Origin: Flavobacterium sp.
Lineage (GTDB): Bacteria; Bacteroidota; Bacteroidia; Flavobacteriales; Flavobacteriaceae
Assembly (NCBI GenBank): GCA_016718345.1
Contig: JADKDN010000005.1
Coordinates: 62,001 to 126,000, forward strand
DNA length: 64,000 nucleotides
Reading direction: 5' to 3'
Shown here piece after piece: positions 19,543-30,803 of the stretch. Each line of letters begins with the position of its first letter. The first letter of the stretch is position 1. The position numbers and the translations under genes are program-made. The notes under the pieces were generated by a model, which made no database searches, had not been told where the DNA came from, and saw only the letters and a list, made by a program, of their open reading frames with translations.

Positions 19543-20466
19543 TTATTTGTCTAGAGCCAATTCAATAGCATTGGTAAACAATTCTTCTAATGAAATTCCA
19601 GCCGCCTTGGCTTGTTGCGGAATTAAACTTTCCGCGGTCAATCCGGGAATGGTATTCATTTCGAGCATGTGCGGTTCGCCATCGACAATGATGAATTCAC
19701 TTCTCGAGAATCCTTTCATCTTCAGAACTTCATAAGCACGTTTGGCAATAGCACTTACTTTCTCGGTCATTTCAGGAGCAATTCTCGCTGGTGTGATTTC
19801 CTGTGATTTCCCTAAATATTTGGCTTCGTAATCGAAGAAATCATTTTCGGAGACAATTTCAGTGATGGGTAACACGGTAACAGTTCCTTTGTAATTGATT
19901 ACCCCAACAGAAACTTCGGTACCATCAAGGAAGCTTTCGATGATGATTTCATTGTCTTCTTTGTAGGCTACCTCTATGGCAATTGGTAATTCAGTTTCGG
20001 TTTTTACTTTTGATATTCCAAAACTAGAACCTGATTTGTTGGGTTTTACAAAACAAGGTAATCCCACTTTGCTTACAATTTCTTTAGTATCTATGTGTTC
20101 TCCTTTATTGAGGTAATAGGAAGTAGCGGTCTTAATTCCGTAAGGTTTTAATACGGAAAGTAAATCTCGTTTGTTGAACGTTAGTGCCGATTGATAGTAG
20201 TCGCAGGAACTTTGTGGGATTTGCAATAATTCAAAATAGGCTTGCATTAATCCGTCTTCTCCAGGCGTACCATGGATGGCATTAAAAACGGCATCAAAAG
20301 TAATTTTAGTATCGTTTACAGTAACAGAAAAATCATTTTTATCTATAGGGAATTCAGCATCATTATCATCCACATACACCCATTTTTCTTTGAAGATGTG
20401 GATGCTGTATCCTATGAATTTATTTTTATCTTTTTTTTTGTGAGTGATACTAAATAGGGAATTCAT
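19543..20466 (-). CDS. ddl: D-alanine--D-alanine ligase, N-terminus apparently disturbed
   Basis: It makes the D-Ala-D-Ala dipeptide of peptidoglycan. The ATP-grasp parts are complete: FNAIHGTPGEDGLMQAYFE, SSCDYYQSALTFNKRD, LPCFVKPNKSGSSFGISKV, IIESFLDGTEVSVGV and EMNTIPGLTAESLIPQQ. The open frame gives 307 residues, about 20-30 fewer than usual, and lacks the normal start with its GG-x-S-x-E-x-x-x-S motif. Bases just upstream of the ATG at 20466 contain fragments resembling that region in other frames, so indels or a small deletion probably hide the true start. The rest is intact. Divergent from the PASTA gene. Confidence 0.88.
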   Translation of the reverse strand: MNSLFSITHKKKDKNKFIGYSIHIFKEKWVYVDDNDAEFPIDKNDFSVTVNDTKITFDAVFNAIHGTPGEDGLMQAYFELLQIPQSSCDYYQSALTFNKRDLLSVLKPYGIKTATSYYLNKGEHIDTKEIVSKVGLPCFVKPNKSGSSFGISKVKTETELPIAIEVAYKEDNEIIIESFLDGTEVSVGVINYKGTVTVLPITEIVSENDFFDYEAKYLGKSQEITPARIAPEMTEKVSAIAKRAYEVLKMKGFSRSEFIIVDGEPHMLEMNTIPGLTAESLIPQQAKAAGISLEELFTNAIELALDK

Positions 20467-20607
20467 GATACGAGATAATCCCCTGTATTTTTAAACAAAA
20501 TTATCATTTTTTTTGGAACCAAGAGGTTGTTTGTCATTTAATCCTATTTTAAATGTTGGAAACATAAAACAATAAAAAAGACAGATGAATTGCCTCTACA
20601 ATTTTTA

Positions 20608-20615
20608 TATCTTTG
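20608..20615 (+). promoter_or_regulatory. -7 box TATCTTTG for the PASTA-rluD pair
   Basis: TATCTTTG lies 17 bp before the ATG at 20633, in the divergent region with ddl. Confidence 0.65.
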
Positions 20616-20632
20616 CTTCAAATAAATTGTAT

Positions 20633-21252
20633 ATGAGTTTACGAAATTATCTTAAGAGTAAAGTTTTTTTTGACACAAATGTTGATTGCTATCTCTATTA
20701 TTGGAGTTTTGGGTTATTTATTCATGCACTGGCTTACTTTTACGACACAACATGGTCATGAAATTACAGTTCCAGATTTGCGTAAACTTAGTGAACAACA
20801 AGTTGAGGAAAAAACTAGATGAACTCAATCTAGATTACGTACTCCTTGATAGTGTAGATTACAATAAAGATTTTCCTAAGCACAGTGTTGTTGACCAAGA
20901 CCCAATGGCGGGTGCCAAAGTAAAGGAAGATAGAAAGATTTACATCAAAATTAATTCCTCTGGATTCAAAACGGTTCGCATTCCAGATTTAATTGAAAAA
21001 ACCTACAGACAAGCCATTCCAACACTAAAATCATTAGGATTGGAAGAAGGAAAAATAACTTACAAGCCCTACTTGGGTAAAGATATGGTGCTTGAAATGT
21101 ATCTTAATGGAAAGAAATTGAAGCCCGGTGACAAGGTTTTTAAATCTTCAAAAACTGACTTGGTTCTTGGTGATGGAGATGCGGGTTTTGAAGAAACAGA
21201 GTTAGATAGTCCTGCACCTACAACCGAAGAGATAGCTGTTGCTGGACAATAA
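20633..21252 (+). CDS. Membrane-anchored PASTA-domain protein (two frame breaks)
   Basis: A protein of about 205 residues with a short cytosolic start (MSLRNYLKSKVFF), one membrane helix (MLIAISIIGVLGYLFMHWL, read after correcting the frame) and two or three PASTA repeats: ITVPDLRKLSEQQVEEKL, then VRIPDLIEKTYRQAIPTLKS. PASTA domains bind peptidoglycan or muropeptides; here there is no kinase or penicillin-binding domain. Frames break at a run of eight T (20664-20671) and near 20810. The end overlaps the rluD start, so the genes are coupled. The neighbouring ddl gene fits a cell-wall role, but function is unproven. Confidence 0.83.
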
Positions 21253-22286
21253 AAGTGACAATCAAGAAATTCTAGAAGACGAATTATTTGAACATTTTAG
21301 ATTTGATGTTCCTAAAGGGCAGTTGCTCTTGCGAATTGATAAATTCTTGATGAATTTGATTCCCAATGCTACTAGAAACAAAATTCAAAATGCAGCCAGT
21401 GCAGGCGATATTTATGTCAATGATGTTCCAGTAAAATCCAATTATAAAGTAAAACCTTTTGATGTGGTGCGCATATTATTGTCGCATCCACCGTTTGAGA
21501 ATCGTGTAGATCCTGAAAATATTCCGCTGGATATTGTGTATGAAGATGACGCACTGTTGCTTATCAACAAGCCAGCAGGATTGGTAGTTCACCCTGGACA
21601 TGGGAATTATACAGGAACCTTGGTCAATGCGTTAGCCTATCATTTTGAGAATCTACCCATGAATAGCAGTGAGCGCCCGGGATTGGTTCACCGAATTGAT
21701 AAAGATACGACTGGGCTATTGGTGATTGCTAAAACGGAAGCGGCAATGACACATTTAGCCAAACAATTTGAAGCCAAAACTTCTGAACGCGAATATATTG
21801 CTCTAGTTTGGGGAAATGTAAAAGAAGATGAGGAACAATTGAAGGAAATATTGCTCGACATCTCAAGGACAGAATGCAAATGGCGGTTTTGCTGACCCAG
21901 AAATCGGGAAGCCAGCCATCACTCATTACAAAGTTTTAGAGCGTTTTGGTTATGTGACTTTGGTTTCTTGTGTATTAGAAACAGGAAGAACGCATCAAAT
22001 TCGCGTACACATGAAACACATAGGGCATCCCTTGTTTAACGATGCTCGTTATGGCGGTGATTTGATTTTGAAAGGAACCACTTTTACCAAATACAAGCAG
22101 TTTGTAGATAATTGTTTTAAGATTCTACCTCGTCAAGCCTTGCATGCCAAAACCCTGGGATTTACGCATCCCACTACTGGTGAAATGATGCGTTTTGACA
22201 CCGAATTACCCCAAGACATGAAAGATGCGATTGAAAAATGGCGTGGGTATTCTAAATCAAATATGTTAGGTGAGGAAGATGAATAA
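21239..22286 (+). CDS. rluD: RluD-type 23S rRNA pseudouridine synthase (one frame break)
   Basis: It isomerises uridines to pseudouridine in 23S rRNA (helix 69 for RluD). An N-terminal S4 RNA-binding domain (RIDKFLMNLIPNATRNKIQN) is followed by the catalytic domain with LLINKPAGLVVHPGHGNYTG, the signature GLVHRIDKDTTGLLVIAK carrying the catalytic Asp, and RTHQIRVHMKHIGHPLFND. Total length is about 350 residues. The frame breaks near 21860, between DEEQLKEI and the following RMQMAVFADPEIGKPA. The start is a TTG at 21239 that overlaps the end of the PASTA gene; the exact start is uncertain. Confidence 0.9.
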
Positions 22287-22513
22287 TTCTTTTTTTTAAT
22301 TCAACCGTCATAAGTTATCGAACCACATAGAAACCTAGAAAAAAGATTTTTTAAGACTAATAATGGTACTAGTGTCTATGGCTTGTGAAGTATGGGACTT
22401 ATAGAATCCGAAACTGTCAAACCGTTACCTAATTATGACAATAAGTAATAAATATATTTGAACCGAGAAAACATATATTTTGACAAATCCATATTAGCGG
22501 ATTGTAGTTTTTA

Positions 22514-22925
22514 TTATTGTTTTAGTTGCCCAATTTTAATAAGTGTTTCAGTCAATTCTTCTGGTCTATTTGTTCCAATAAGTAATTTTTTATTATCAGT
22601 AAATTCTAATTGTAAACCTTTGTCACCTGAAACATTAAAAGCTTTTCCGTTTCCAAAAAGTCCAAGTCTTAAACCCCAACCACCATATTCCATTAATGGG
22701 GAGTATTGTCTAACAAATGATTTTGTAAGTTTATCCCCGGGGATGTTTGAATTTAATATGAAAGTGTATACACGATAGTTTACAATGGTTACGATAATTG
22801 TAAGTACTGTTGCCGTTAAGCCCTCGTTACCTTGGATTGTCACCAACCATTGTTCCTTGTTTTAAAAAGTAGTAACCTTAGCCACCATTGCTTAACTCGC
22901 CCTTGAATAAAATTTCGTTATTCAT
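22514..22925 (-). CDS. Conserved protein of unknown function, one or more frame breaks
   Basis: About 135 residues. It starts MNNEILFKGE at 22925 in one frame and continues after a break near 22880 in the frame that contains a hydrophobic segment (TATVLTIIVTIVNYRVYTFIL) and a conserved C-terminal part: RQYSPLMEYGGWGLRLG, GKAFNVSGDKGLQLEF and KKLLIGTNRPEELTE. This tail resembles small membrane-attached PH-like proteins found in many Bacteroidota (DUF6141-like), which I recall without certainty. No function is proposed. It is isolated, with gene-poor stretches on both sides. Confidence 0.6.
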
Positions 22926-23109
22926 TGTCTTTTCTTTTAATTTTTACTCTCAATTCTTTGAGTCTGCTGGACCATACCGCTAACTATATTGCTAACTGTA
23001 AAGGAAAAGCCTTTATGATTTTTTACAGAGACTATGTTTCTCCTATGTTTACAGTTCGTTTTTTAACAAATTTGAAAGGGAGAGAATGAGAATTAATAGA
23101 AACCATGAA

Positions 23110-23966
23110 TTAATTCAATAATTCTTTAAAAGTATCTCCCTGATTAATATCCCCAGATTTAAATCCTCGATTAAACCAATACATTCTTTGTTCCGAAGTA
23201 CCATGCGTGAAACTATCAGGAACGATGGTACTTTGCATCTTACTTTGAATGGCATCATCACCCACAGCATTGGCAGCACTCAATGCTTCTTCAATATCTC
23301 CAGCTTCTAACATCTGATTTTTATTTTCATTATAGTGTGTCCACAATCCAGCAAAAAAATCAGCTTGAAGTTCTAGGGCAACGGATAATTTGTTGGCTTC
23401 GGCTTCAGATTTGCCTTCTTGTAGTTGTCTCATTTTTGCTGAAGTTCCTAATAGCGTTTGCACATGATGTCCTACCTCATGGGCAATAACATAGGCTATG
23501 GCAAAATCACCGCCCTGAGCGCCAAAGCGTGTCTTCAGTTCTTCAAAGAAGGCTAAGTCCATATATACTTTTCGATCTCCGGGACAATAAAACTTGAGGC
23601 TGAGGTAGCTGAACCACAGGCGGTTTCTACATTATTTCTAAACAAGACCATTTTGGGTTCCTCATAAGTTAACCCGTTTTCCTGAAATATTTTTTTCCAA
23701 ACATCTTCGGTATCTGCAAGTATTGTACTTACAAATTCTCCCATTTCTTTATCGGCTGGTGACAGTTCTTGGGAAGTTTGCTCGGTTTGTTGCCCTTGTT
23801 GTAGTTGTTCTAAAAGTGGAGTGAGCTGTTGTGCATTTTGTCCTCCAAAAAGATTAATCAATAAAATTATAATCCCAATAGCACCGCCACCAAGTGCTAC
23901 TTTTCCTCCAGAAAGTCCTCTTCGGTCTTCCATATTGTCACTTTGTCTTCTACCTATCCATTTCAT
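23110..23966 (-). CDS. Putative neutral zinc metallopeptidase (YpfJ family), one frame break
   Basis: A protein of about 285 residues with an N-terminal membrane helix (KVALGGGAIGIIILLINLFG), a Gln-rich linker, and a zinc-peptidase domain. The signature is YVIAHEVGHHVQTLLG, with HExxH as the zinc site, followed by ALELQADFFAGLW, where the Glu may be the third ligand, and DSFTHGTSEQRMYWFNRGF. The domain would face the periplasm. The frame breaks near 23595, after GSATSASSF and before YMDLAFFEELKTRFG. The family is widespread but its substrates are unknown. Starts MKWIGRRQSDNMEDRRG, typical of the family. Confidence 0.85.
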
Positions 23967-23996
23967 GATTCTGTTTATTTTTTTATACTTTAGGGT

Positions 23997-26900
23997 TTAT
24001 AGTTCAATCCATTTAGAAATAATTTTTTCTAAAGTATCCTTTACAAATGGTTTAGACGCATAATCGTCCATTCCTGCCTCGATACATTTTTCTTTTTCTC
24101 CAAGAACGGTTCCTGCAGTTAAAGCAATAATTGGGATGTGTTTTTCCTGTAATTTTCGAATTTCTTTAGTTGCCTCATATCCATTCATTACGGGCATTTG
24201 TATGTCCATAAAAATAATACTTGGATCTGTTTTTTTAAATTGTTCGATGGCTTCCTGACCATCTACTGCTTCAAAAATAGTACTGTTGGGAATAATTTGT
24301 TTGACCAATGTTTTTGCTAATAGCATATTGATTTTATTGTCTTCAACAATGAGCACTGGTATGTGTTCATTCTTGAATTGGTCTTTATTTTTGAATTCTT
24401 TTCCAGATGTTGTTGTAGTGTTTTTTTCGTTTTGACCTTTTACACTGTTTTTTGAACTTAAGAATTCGACATCAAAGAAAAAGCAACTTCCTATTCCAAA
24501 CTCACTTTCTAGTTGCAATTGGCTGTCCATTAAATTTAATAATTGGTTTGAAATGGTCAATCCTAATCCTGTCCCTCCAAATTTTTTGGTCATCGAATTG
24601 TCTTCTTGCGAAAAGGCTTGAAAGATTTTTTCCTGATTCGCTTTTTTGATTCCAATTCCAGTATCCTTGACCATAAATCGCAATTTGCTTTTTTTGTTTA
24701 CGGATTCAATCAGCGAAATAGTTAATTCAATTTTTCCTTTTTCGGTAAATTTTAATGCGTTGCTCAATAGGTTGATTAAAATTTGTTTCAGTCGAATATA
24801 ATCTGCCGAGATGGATTTAGGAACATCTTCCTTAATGTCAAGAACCACTTCAATATCTTTCGATTTGGCTTCATATTCAATTAGCTCTATAACTTGATTG
24901 CATAGATCAATGACATTGTATTTTTCGATATGTAGTTCCAGTTTTCCCGATTCAATTTTAGAAAAATCTAGAATATCACACACCACACTCATCAACGAAT
25001 TAGCCGATTGATTGATGGTATTCATATATTGTTTTTGAAAGTCTTCTAATTTGGTATTCATTAGTAAATCGGTAAAACCAATGATACCATTTAGTGGCGT
25101 TCGAATTTCATGACTCATGTTGGCAAGAAATTCAGATTTGGCTTTATTTGCCGCAACGGCATATTCTTTTGCTTTTATGGCATCTTCAGATTCTTTTTGA
25201 TTGGTGATGTCAAAATAGATTCCAACAGCAAACTCAATGATATTATTTTTCATAATAAAGTCACCAAATTCCTCTACCCAAATGTATTCGCCACTCTTTC
25301 GTTTTATTCTGTACACCGAATGAAAAGGAGTTCTTGCTTCTAAACTGTTTTTTTGTTCGTGGACTACCTGCTCTTTGTCATCGGGATGAATTAATGAAAG
25401 GAACGAAAGATGATGTTCCATAAAATCCGACATAGGATAGCCTGTCAATGTCTCAATTTTATCGTTGAGGTAAATTTTTGTTGCGTTTTCATCAAACTTG
25501 GTCAAATAGGCAGTTCCGGGAATATTGTTTGCTAGTAATCGGAATTTTTCCTCGCTTTCAAATCGCAATTGCGATTCTAAAGCAATAACAATCAAATCGG
25601 ACACAGATCTTGCAAAACTAATATCTTCATTATCCCAATTTTTAATTTCTTTGATAGTTTCAAAACAAATTATTCCTTTTAATTCTCCATTGATAATCAT
25701 AGGAGTATCTAATAATGATGCGATTGCATTTTCGGGTATATAGTCAACACAGAGTTCTCGTGTTATTTCATCTGAATAGACGTTGGATGAGATAATTTGT
25801 TCCTCCTTTTCAATAACCGAAAAATAGTCAGGATACTTTTTTTTGGAAAGCACAATTCCCTTCTCAAATTTATTTTTGTTGTAATCGTACAAATTGAGGC
25901 ATCTAATTTCATTTGGCGAATACTCCCAATAACTTGCTCTATTGACCCCTAGTGTTTTTGTGGTAATTTCTAGTATATTTTTTACTATAGTATCAAAATT
26001 CTCATGACCTGAATAACTTTTTGCTGTAAAATCTTTCAGCGTTTCATTGTATCGTTGAATTTTTTCTTGTCTTTCAATTCTCTCTTGTTCAATGCTTTTG
26101 ATTATAGAAATGTCTCTGGCAATACCCGAAAAGCCGATGATTTCATTTAAATCATTACGTTGTATAATGACCCTTTGTGAAACCCATAATTGTTCGCCGT
26201 TTTTCTTAAGTGTAGGAAATTCAACCGTTGGTAAATTAGTATCATCACTATTTAGATTTTGATAAAAAGACCTTATTTTTTGAACATAATCAGGATGAAT
26301 AAATTCGAAATAATTTTTGGTGAGAATTTCACTTTCATCATATCCTAATAATTTAATAGTAAAATCATTAACAAAGGTGAAATTTCCTTTATGATCAACT
26401 TCAAAAATGATGTCTGTAGCACTTTGTATTAGATTTTTATATTGATTTTGAATGCGATGTTCGTTGGTCACATCTTGCCCTATTCCGATGATTAAATCTT
26501 TCGAAAACTTTTTATCTTTCCATTGAATGTATTTGTATTCACCATTTTTACATTTTAATTTTCGTACATGCAATCGGTCATCTTGATAATCGATATGGTA
26601 ATCTTCGCCAATAAAATCTGGGTCTTCTGTCAAAATCCAAAAGTTTAATCCTTTTACCTCTTCTTGAGTATATCCGAGAATTGTATTTATGGTTTCACTA
26701 CAAAATGTAACTTCTCCTTTTTTATTGGTAGCAATAGTGAGTGTATTTCCTTTATTGATAATTTCATTCAAAAATCGAAATTTATTACTAGTATTTTGAG
26801 ACATGACATGCCTCATATAATTGATAACCAGAACAATTACTGAGAAATTTAATATAATGACAGTGAGCTTTAACTGTGTTTTGTGAAAAGCAAACAGGAA

Positions 26901-27399
26901 AAATATGAAACAGAATATTAATCCCGAAAAAATAGAGTATAGCTTTATTGATTTTAAAATATCATACGAAAAGAAGTATATGATAATGAATGCGATTACA
27001 CTGATTATATTAAAGTTCTCGTAGATAATATTTCGACCTATAAAACAAAAGTATAAAAAGAATATACTAATGAAAATGATCCGTATTCGTTGAAATACAA
27101 ATTCCATTTTTTACTGATAAAATAGAGAACTATAAAAAATAAACCTATACTACAATTAATTAATAGTAGACTTTTGGGTCTTACATTGAAAATTTCAAAA
27201 CTGATTTCAACAATTGGCAATAGCATTCCAATGAATAGTGGATACAATTGGTACTCCTTATTGATTGACTCAGCTTCAGATGATTTCTCTTCAAATTTGT
27301 GGTTTATGATGGATTGTATTTTAATGATATTGAATACCAAAGCAATTCCCAAACCAATCAAAATCAGAACAAAAAAAATAATTTAGTTCATCTAGCATA
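23997..27399 (-). CDS. Hybrid sensor histidine kinase/response regulator with PAS and GAF domains (two frame breaks near the start)
   Basis: A large sensor of about 1,130 residues. N-terminal membrane helices (from MLDELNYFF at 27399) precede PAS1 (ATNKKGEVTFCSETINTILGY), PAS2 (DIIFEVDHKGNFTFVND), a GAF domain and PAS3 (YRIKRKSGEYIWVEEFGD). Then the kinase core: H-box FLANMSHEIRTPLNGIIGF, N-box NLLSNALKFTEKG, G-boxes VKDTGIGI and GGTGLGLTI, and a receiver domain with LIVEDNKINM, phospho-acceptor Asp in IIFMDIQMPVMNGYEA, and Lys in YASKPF. Frames break at a run of eight A (27372-27379) and near 27080. No HTH regulator is adjacent, so its output partner is unknown. Confidence 0.88.
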
Positions 27400-27462
27400 T
27401 TTTATATATATCAATTTTAGTTTAGAAATTTAAGAAATTATTTTTAATAAAAAAGGGATTAC

Positions 27463-28236
27463 TTAACTATTAATTTGAACTTCAACTTCATCATCAAACC
27501 CGATACTGTCCTTGTAAATCGCATAGTACATTGAATAAATGAAAGGAATTGTAAAGAATATACCAATACAAAAACCGATAAGTCCTAGCATAGCCATAAT
27601 TACAGCAACGATAAGAAGACCAAGTAATATGAAAAATTGTTTGGAAACAATAATGAAACTTCCTTTGATTGCCTCTGCTACCTTAAGGTTTCCAAAGATA
27701 ATTAAAGGGATTACTAAAAAAGTAAAAAATGAAATGGTATAGGTTAGGATTACACCTAGAAAACGTATACCAAAACTTTCAAACAAACTAGTTATTCCAG
27801 TGCTAATCAATGCAATTAGACTAGTAGCAATAAAAAGTTGATTGAAATATGGCGAGGAATAGTAATCGAATACTGTGCCTAATGAAAATTCAGTACCCGA
27901 ATCGGCACAATGTGCCATTTTGAAAATACCAGCCGTAAATGGACTCGCTAAACCTGCTACTAAACCAACAATTAGGACGTAAATTAAAATAGTTACTCCA
28001 GAAAAATTTTCAGGATTTATAGATTCAATATTTTCACTGATAGCACTAAATCCTACGAAAACAGCGATAAGCCCAAATGCTACAAAAAGTATAAAAAGAG
28101 TAAATAATAGTATAGCAATTCCTGAAATTAAAGCTATTTTTTTGTAATTCTCGAAAGCATTTTCAAATACTCTACTGAAATCAATATCATAGCCGTTTTC
28201 TTTAATTGTTGCAATTTTTTCTGTTGTTGTTTGCAT
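27463..28236 (-). CDS. Multi-spanning membrane protein of unknown function
   Basis: A 257-residue protein with a cytosolic N-terminus (MQTTTEKIATIKENGYDIDFSRVFENAFENY in two halves) and about five or six membrane segments, the first at IALISGIAILLFTLFILFVAF and the last at LIVAVIMAMLGLIGFCIGIFF. The repeated pattern with short polar loops such as FKMAHCADSGTEFSLGTVFDYY resembles the DUF975/DUF4013-like membrane families, which are uncharacterised. It lies downstream of the aldehyde dehydrogenase gene on the same strand with a 36-bp gap, so the two may be co-transcribed. Frame intact; function unknown. Confidence 0.7.
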   Translation of the reverse strand: MQTTTEKIATIKENGYDIDFSRVFENAFENYKKIALISGIAILLFTLFILFVAFGLIAVFVGFSAISENIESINPENFSGVTILIYVLIVGLVAGLASPFTAGIFKMAHCADSGTEFSLGTVFDYYSSPYFNQLFIATSLIALISTGITSLFESFGIRFLGVILTYTISFFTFLVIPLIIFGNLKVAEAIKGSFIIVSKQFFILLGLLIVAVIMAMLGLIGFCIGIFFTIPFIYSMYYAIYKDSIGFDDEVEVQINS

Positions 28237-28272
28237 TTTTTAAGTTTTAAGTTAATAGTAATTGGTGTTAAT

Positions 28273-29601
28273 TTACAACCATTTCAATAGTTTTCTAACA
28301 AAATTTATTTTGTCTTTATAAGGAGCATATCTAATAGGAATATCTATCCAATTTCCTTTTTTGACAATAGATTTTTTGTGTGTAAATGTATCAAATCCAA
28401 ATCGACCATGATACGACCCAATACCAGAATGTCCCACACCTCCAAAAGGCAATCTTTTGTTGGCAAAATGAACCATCGTATCGTTTATACATCCACCTCC
28501 AAAGGAATACTCTTGAATTATTTTTCTAGAAAATTTAGAATTCTTTGAAAAAACATATAAAGCTAATGGTTTTTCATACTTAGAAATTATTTTTTGAATA
28601 GCAGCTTCGTTTTCAAATGCTATAATGGGTAATAATGGACCAAATATTTCGCCCTTCATTAGTGCATGATTTTCAGAGGGTTCATCAATTAATGTTGGTG
28701 AAATATAAAGTGTTTCTTCATTAGTTTGTCCCCCAAATATAATGTTGCTCCCATTTAACATTTCTGAAAGTCGATACCAGTTTTTCGAGTTAATAATTCT
28801 CGAAAAATCTGGCGAAAATTCGGGATTCTCGCCATAGGCATTTGTAATTTCATCTTTTAGAAAAGAAATGAATTTTTCTTTGACAGTGGCTTGAATTAAA
28901 ATATAGTCTGGAGCGATACAGGTTTGACCTGCATTTACAAATTTTCCCCATACAATTCTTTTCGCGGCCAATTGTAGTTCGGCAGAATCATCAATGATAC
29001 AAGGGTTTTTTCCACCAAGTTCTAGTGTAACAGGTGTCAGAAATTGTGCCGCAGATTGTGCTACAATTTTGCCTACTTCAACACTTCCTGTAAAAAAAAT
29101 GTAATCCCAACGCTGAGTTAATAATGCAGTTGCAACTTCGATGCCGCCTTCAATCACATCGACATGATTTTTATCGAAAGTTTGATTCAAAATTTGACTA
29201 ATAATTGCTGAGGTGTTTGGAGTCAATTCTGAAGGTTTAACCACGACTTGGTTTCCAGCGGCAACAGCGGCAATTAGAGGACAAAGTACCAATTGGAAAG
29301 GATAATTCCAAGGTGCTATGATTAATATTTTTCCGTAAGGTTCATTGTAGATAAAATCCTGAGAAGGGAAATTTAAAATAGAAGGCAAGACTCTTTTTGG
29401 TTTAGCCCATGAATTGATATTTTTTATGGTGTGTTTTAAATCGGAAATGACATAACTGGTCTCTGTAACGACGGCTTCAAACCGACATTTTTTGAAATCA
29501 AGATACAAAGCCTCGATAATAGCCTCCTCATTTATTACAATGAAATGCAATAATTTTTTTAACGATTCTTTTCTATACGAAATATCCGTTTTGTAATTCA
29601 T
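28273..29601 (-). CDS. Aldehyde dehydrogenase (class 3-like)
   Basis: A 442-residue NAD(P)-dependent enzyme that oxidises aldehydes to carboxylic acids. It has the shorter class 3 architecture without the N-terminal extension. Motifs: IIAPWNYPFQLVLCPLIAAV (cofactor fold), VVKPSELTPNTSA, FTGSVEVGKIVAQSA, catalytic Glu in VTLELGGKNPCII, catalytic Cys in FVNAGQTCIAPDY, and GPLLPIIAF. The C-terminal part retains LPFGGVGHSGIGSYHGRFGFDTFTHKK. Class 3 enzymes often act on fatty or aromatic aldehydes; the substrate here is not evident. Frame intact. Confidence 0.9.
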   Translation of the reverse strand: MNYKTDISYRKESLKKLLHFIVINEEAIIEALYLDFKKCRFEAVVTETSYVISDLKHTIKNINSWAKPKRVLPSILNFPSQDFIYNEPYGKILIIAPWNYPFQLVLCPLIAAVAAGNQVVVKPSELTPNTSAIISQILNQTFDKNHVDVIEGGIEVATALLTQRWDYIFFTGSVEVGKIVAQSAAQFLTPVTLELGGKNPCIIDDSAELQLAAKRIVWGKFVNAGQTCIAPDYILIQATVKEKFISFLKDEITNAYGENPEFSPDFSRIINSKNWYRLSEMLNGSNIIFGGQTNEETLYISPTLIDEPSENHALMKGEIFGPLLPIIAFENEAAIQKIISKYEKPLALYVFSKNSKFSRKIIQEYSFGGGCINDTMVHFANKRLPFGGVGHSGIGSYHGRFGFDTFTHKKSIVKKGNWIDIPIRYAPYKDKINFVRKLLKWL

Positions 29602-29611
29602 TGAAAAGCAA

Positions 29612-30729
29612 TTATAAAAATCCCCAACGGAAACCTGTGTAAAAATCGGCTTGTTTACTGTCTGAAATCAAGGCGGTTAGAATAGAATTGGAACCTAGGA
29701 AAAAACCGCCTAGTCTAAATCCGAAACCACTTGTTGTTCCAGAAACTTCATTAAACGAAACGGGAACATAAGCTTCAAAATAGCCCAAAGAAACTCGGGG
29801 AGTAACTGAAAACATGTTTTGGGCAGTGATTTGGTCATTTCCGTTATTTGAATTCATCTTTTGTTGCATAAACCTTTAAAAGTCATACTTCCCATATTCT
29901 TGATAGCGGCACCAATTTTTAATTTATAACTCTTATCACCATCTTTGAATTGATAGTTTACACCAATATCGGTTGCAAGTCCATTTAAATTTCCAAAGAC
30001 CGATTGTGTGTAATCACTGGTATTCGTAAAATTATCTGCCAAGCTTCCAGAGTAAGCAATGTTCAAATAGGCATTGGCATTGGTAAGAATTAAATCTCCA
30101 TTGTTATCACTTGTGATGGTTCCGTTAAAATCTCCAGTACCAACATTGGCAAAAGAACCCGGGAATAAAAGCTTTAAGGTTACCCCTGCATTGATTAAGT
30201 TTTTGTCGTTTTCAAAAATTTTATGAGCAGCTGAAAAGCCAACTTCTCCCCAAGAGGTTGAATTTATTCTTTGATTTGATGAATTTGTAATTGTAACACC
30301 ATCGGCAGAAGAATTAATGGTGCTATTGGTTAATGCGGCTCCAAGATTCGTGTCAACATTAACAATATCAGCTTTAACATGACCTTTGGTAGTAATAGCA
30401 AACCCCCAATTTAAGAGTTTCATTGCAAATCCAGGTCCTAGAAATTCGGTATCAATATTAAAATTTACAGGTTCGTTCCCTTGAAAAATTAAGTTTTCTA
30501 AATTAGTGTCACTGGTAATATCCTTAAACCCAATTTTATCATTAGCAACGTTGATGCTGGTTGAAAAAAGTTGTACTTCAAATTTTGATTTCAAATTGGA
30601 TAATTCAGAGGGATTCATTCCAACATTTAGGATACCCACTCGTTTTGAGGTGGTTATTCCTCCAAAATGATCTTGGGCTGAGGCAGTTATAAAAAGGAGC
30701 GTAAATGAAATCAAGAGTAGCTGTTTCAT
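29612..30729 (-). CDS. DUF5723-type outer-membrane beta-barrel protein, internally deleted and frameshifted
   Basis: It begins with a signal peptide (MKQLLLISFTLLFITASAQ) and reads as a DUF5723-type Bacteroidota protein: VGILNVGMNPSELSN near the start, then alternating beta-strand pattern and GVNYQFKDGDKSYKLKIGAAIKNMG. The frame then changes near 29865 and continues QQKMNSNNGNDQITAQNMFS to a terminal strand (FYTGFRWGFL) typical of a barrel. Together the parts give about 375 residues, while I expect 450 or more for the family, and the join goes directly from a mid-protein segment to a late one. This suggests an internal deletion as well as a frameshift. Function unknown. Confidence 0.7.
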
Positions 30730-30803
30730 AATTTAGGGTTTTTAGTTAGTGTAGTAATTAGGTATGCTGTAGAACGTAAAACGTAAAGTTACTGTTTTTT
30801 GTT

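Noticed and set aside
22287..22513. Gene or RNA between rluD and the protein at 22514
   Set aside because: No frame, hairpin terminator or RNA signature could be supported; a stretch near 22315 resembles a palindromic repeat (ACCACATAGAAACCTAGAAA) but its second half is too weak.
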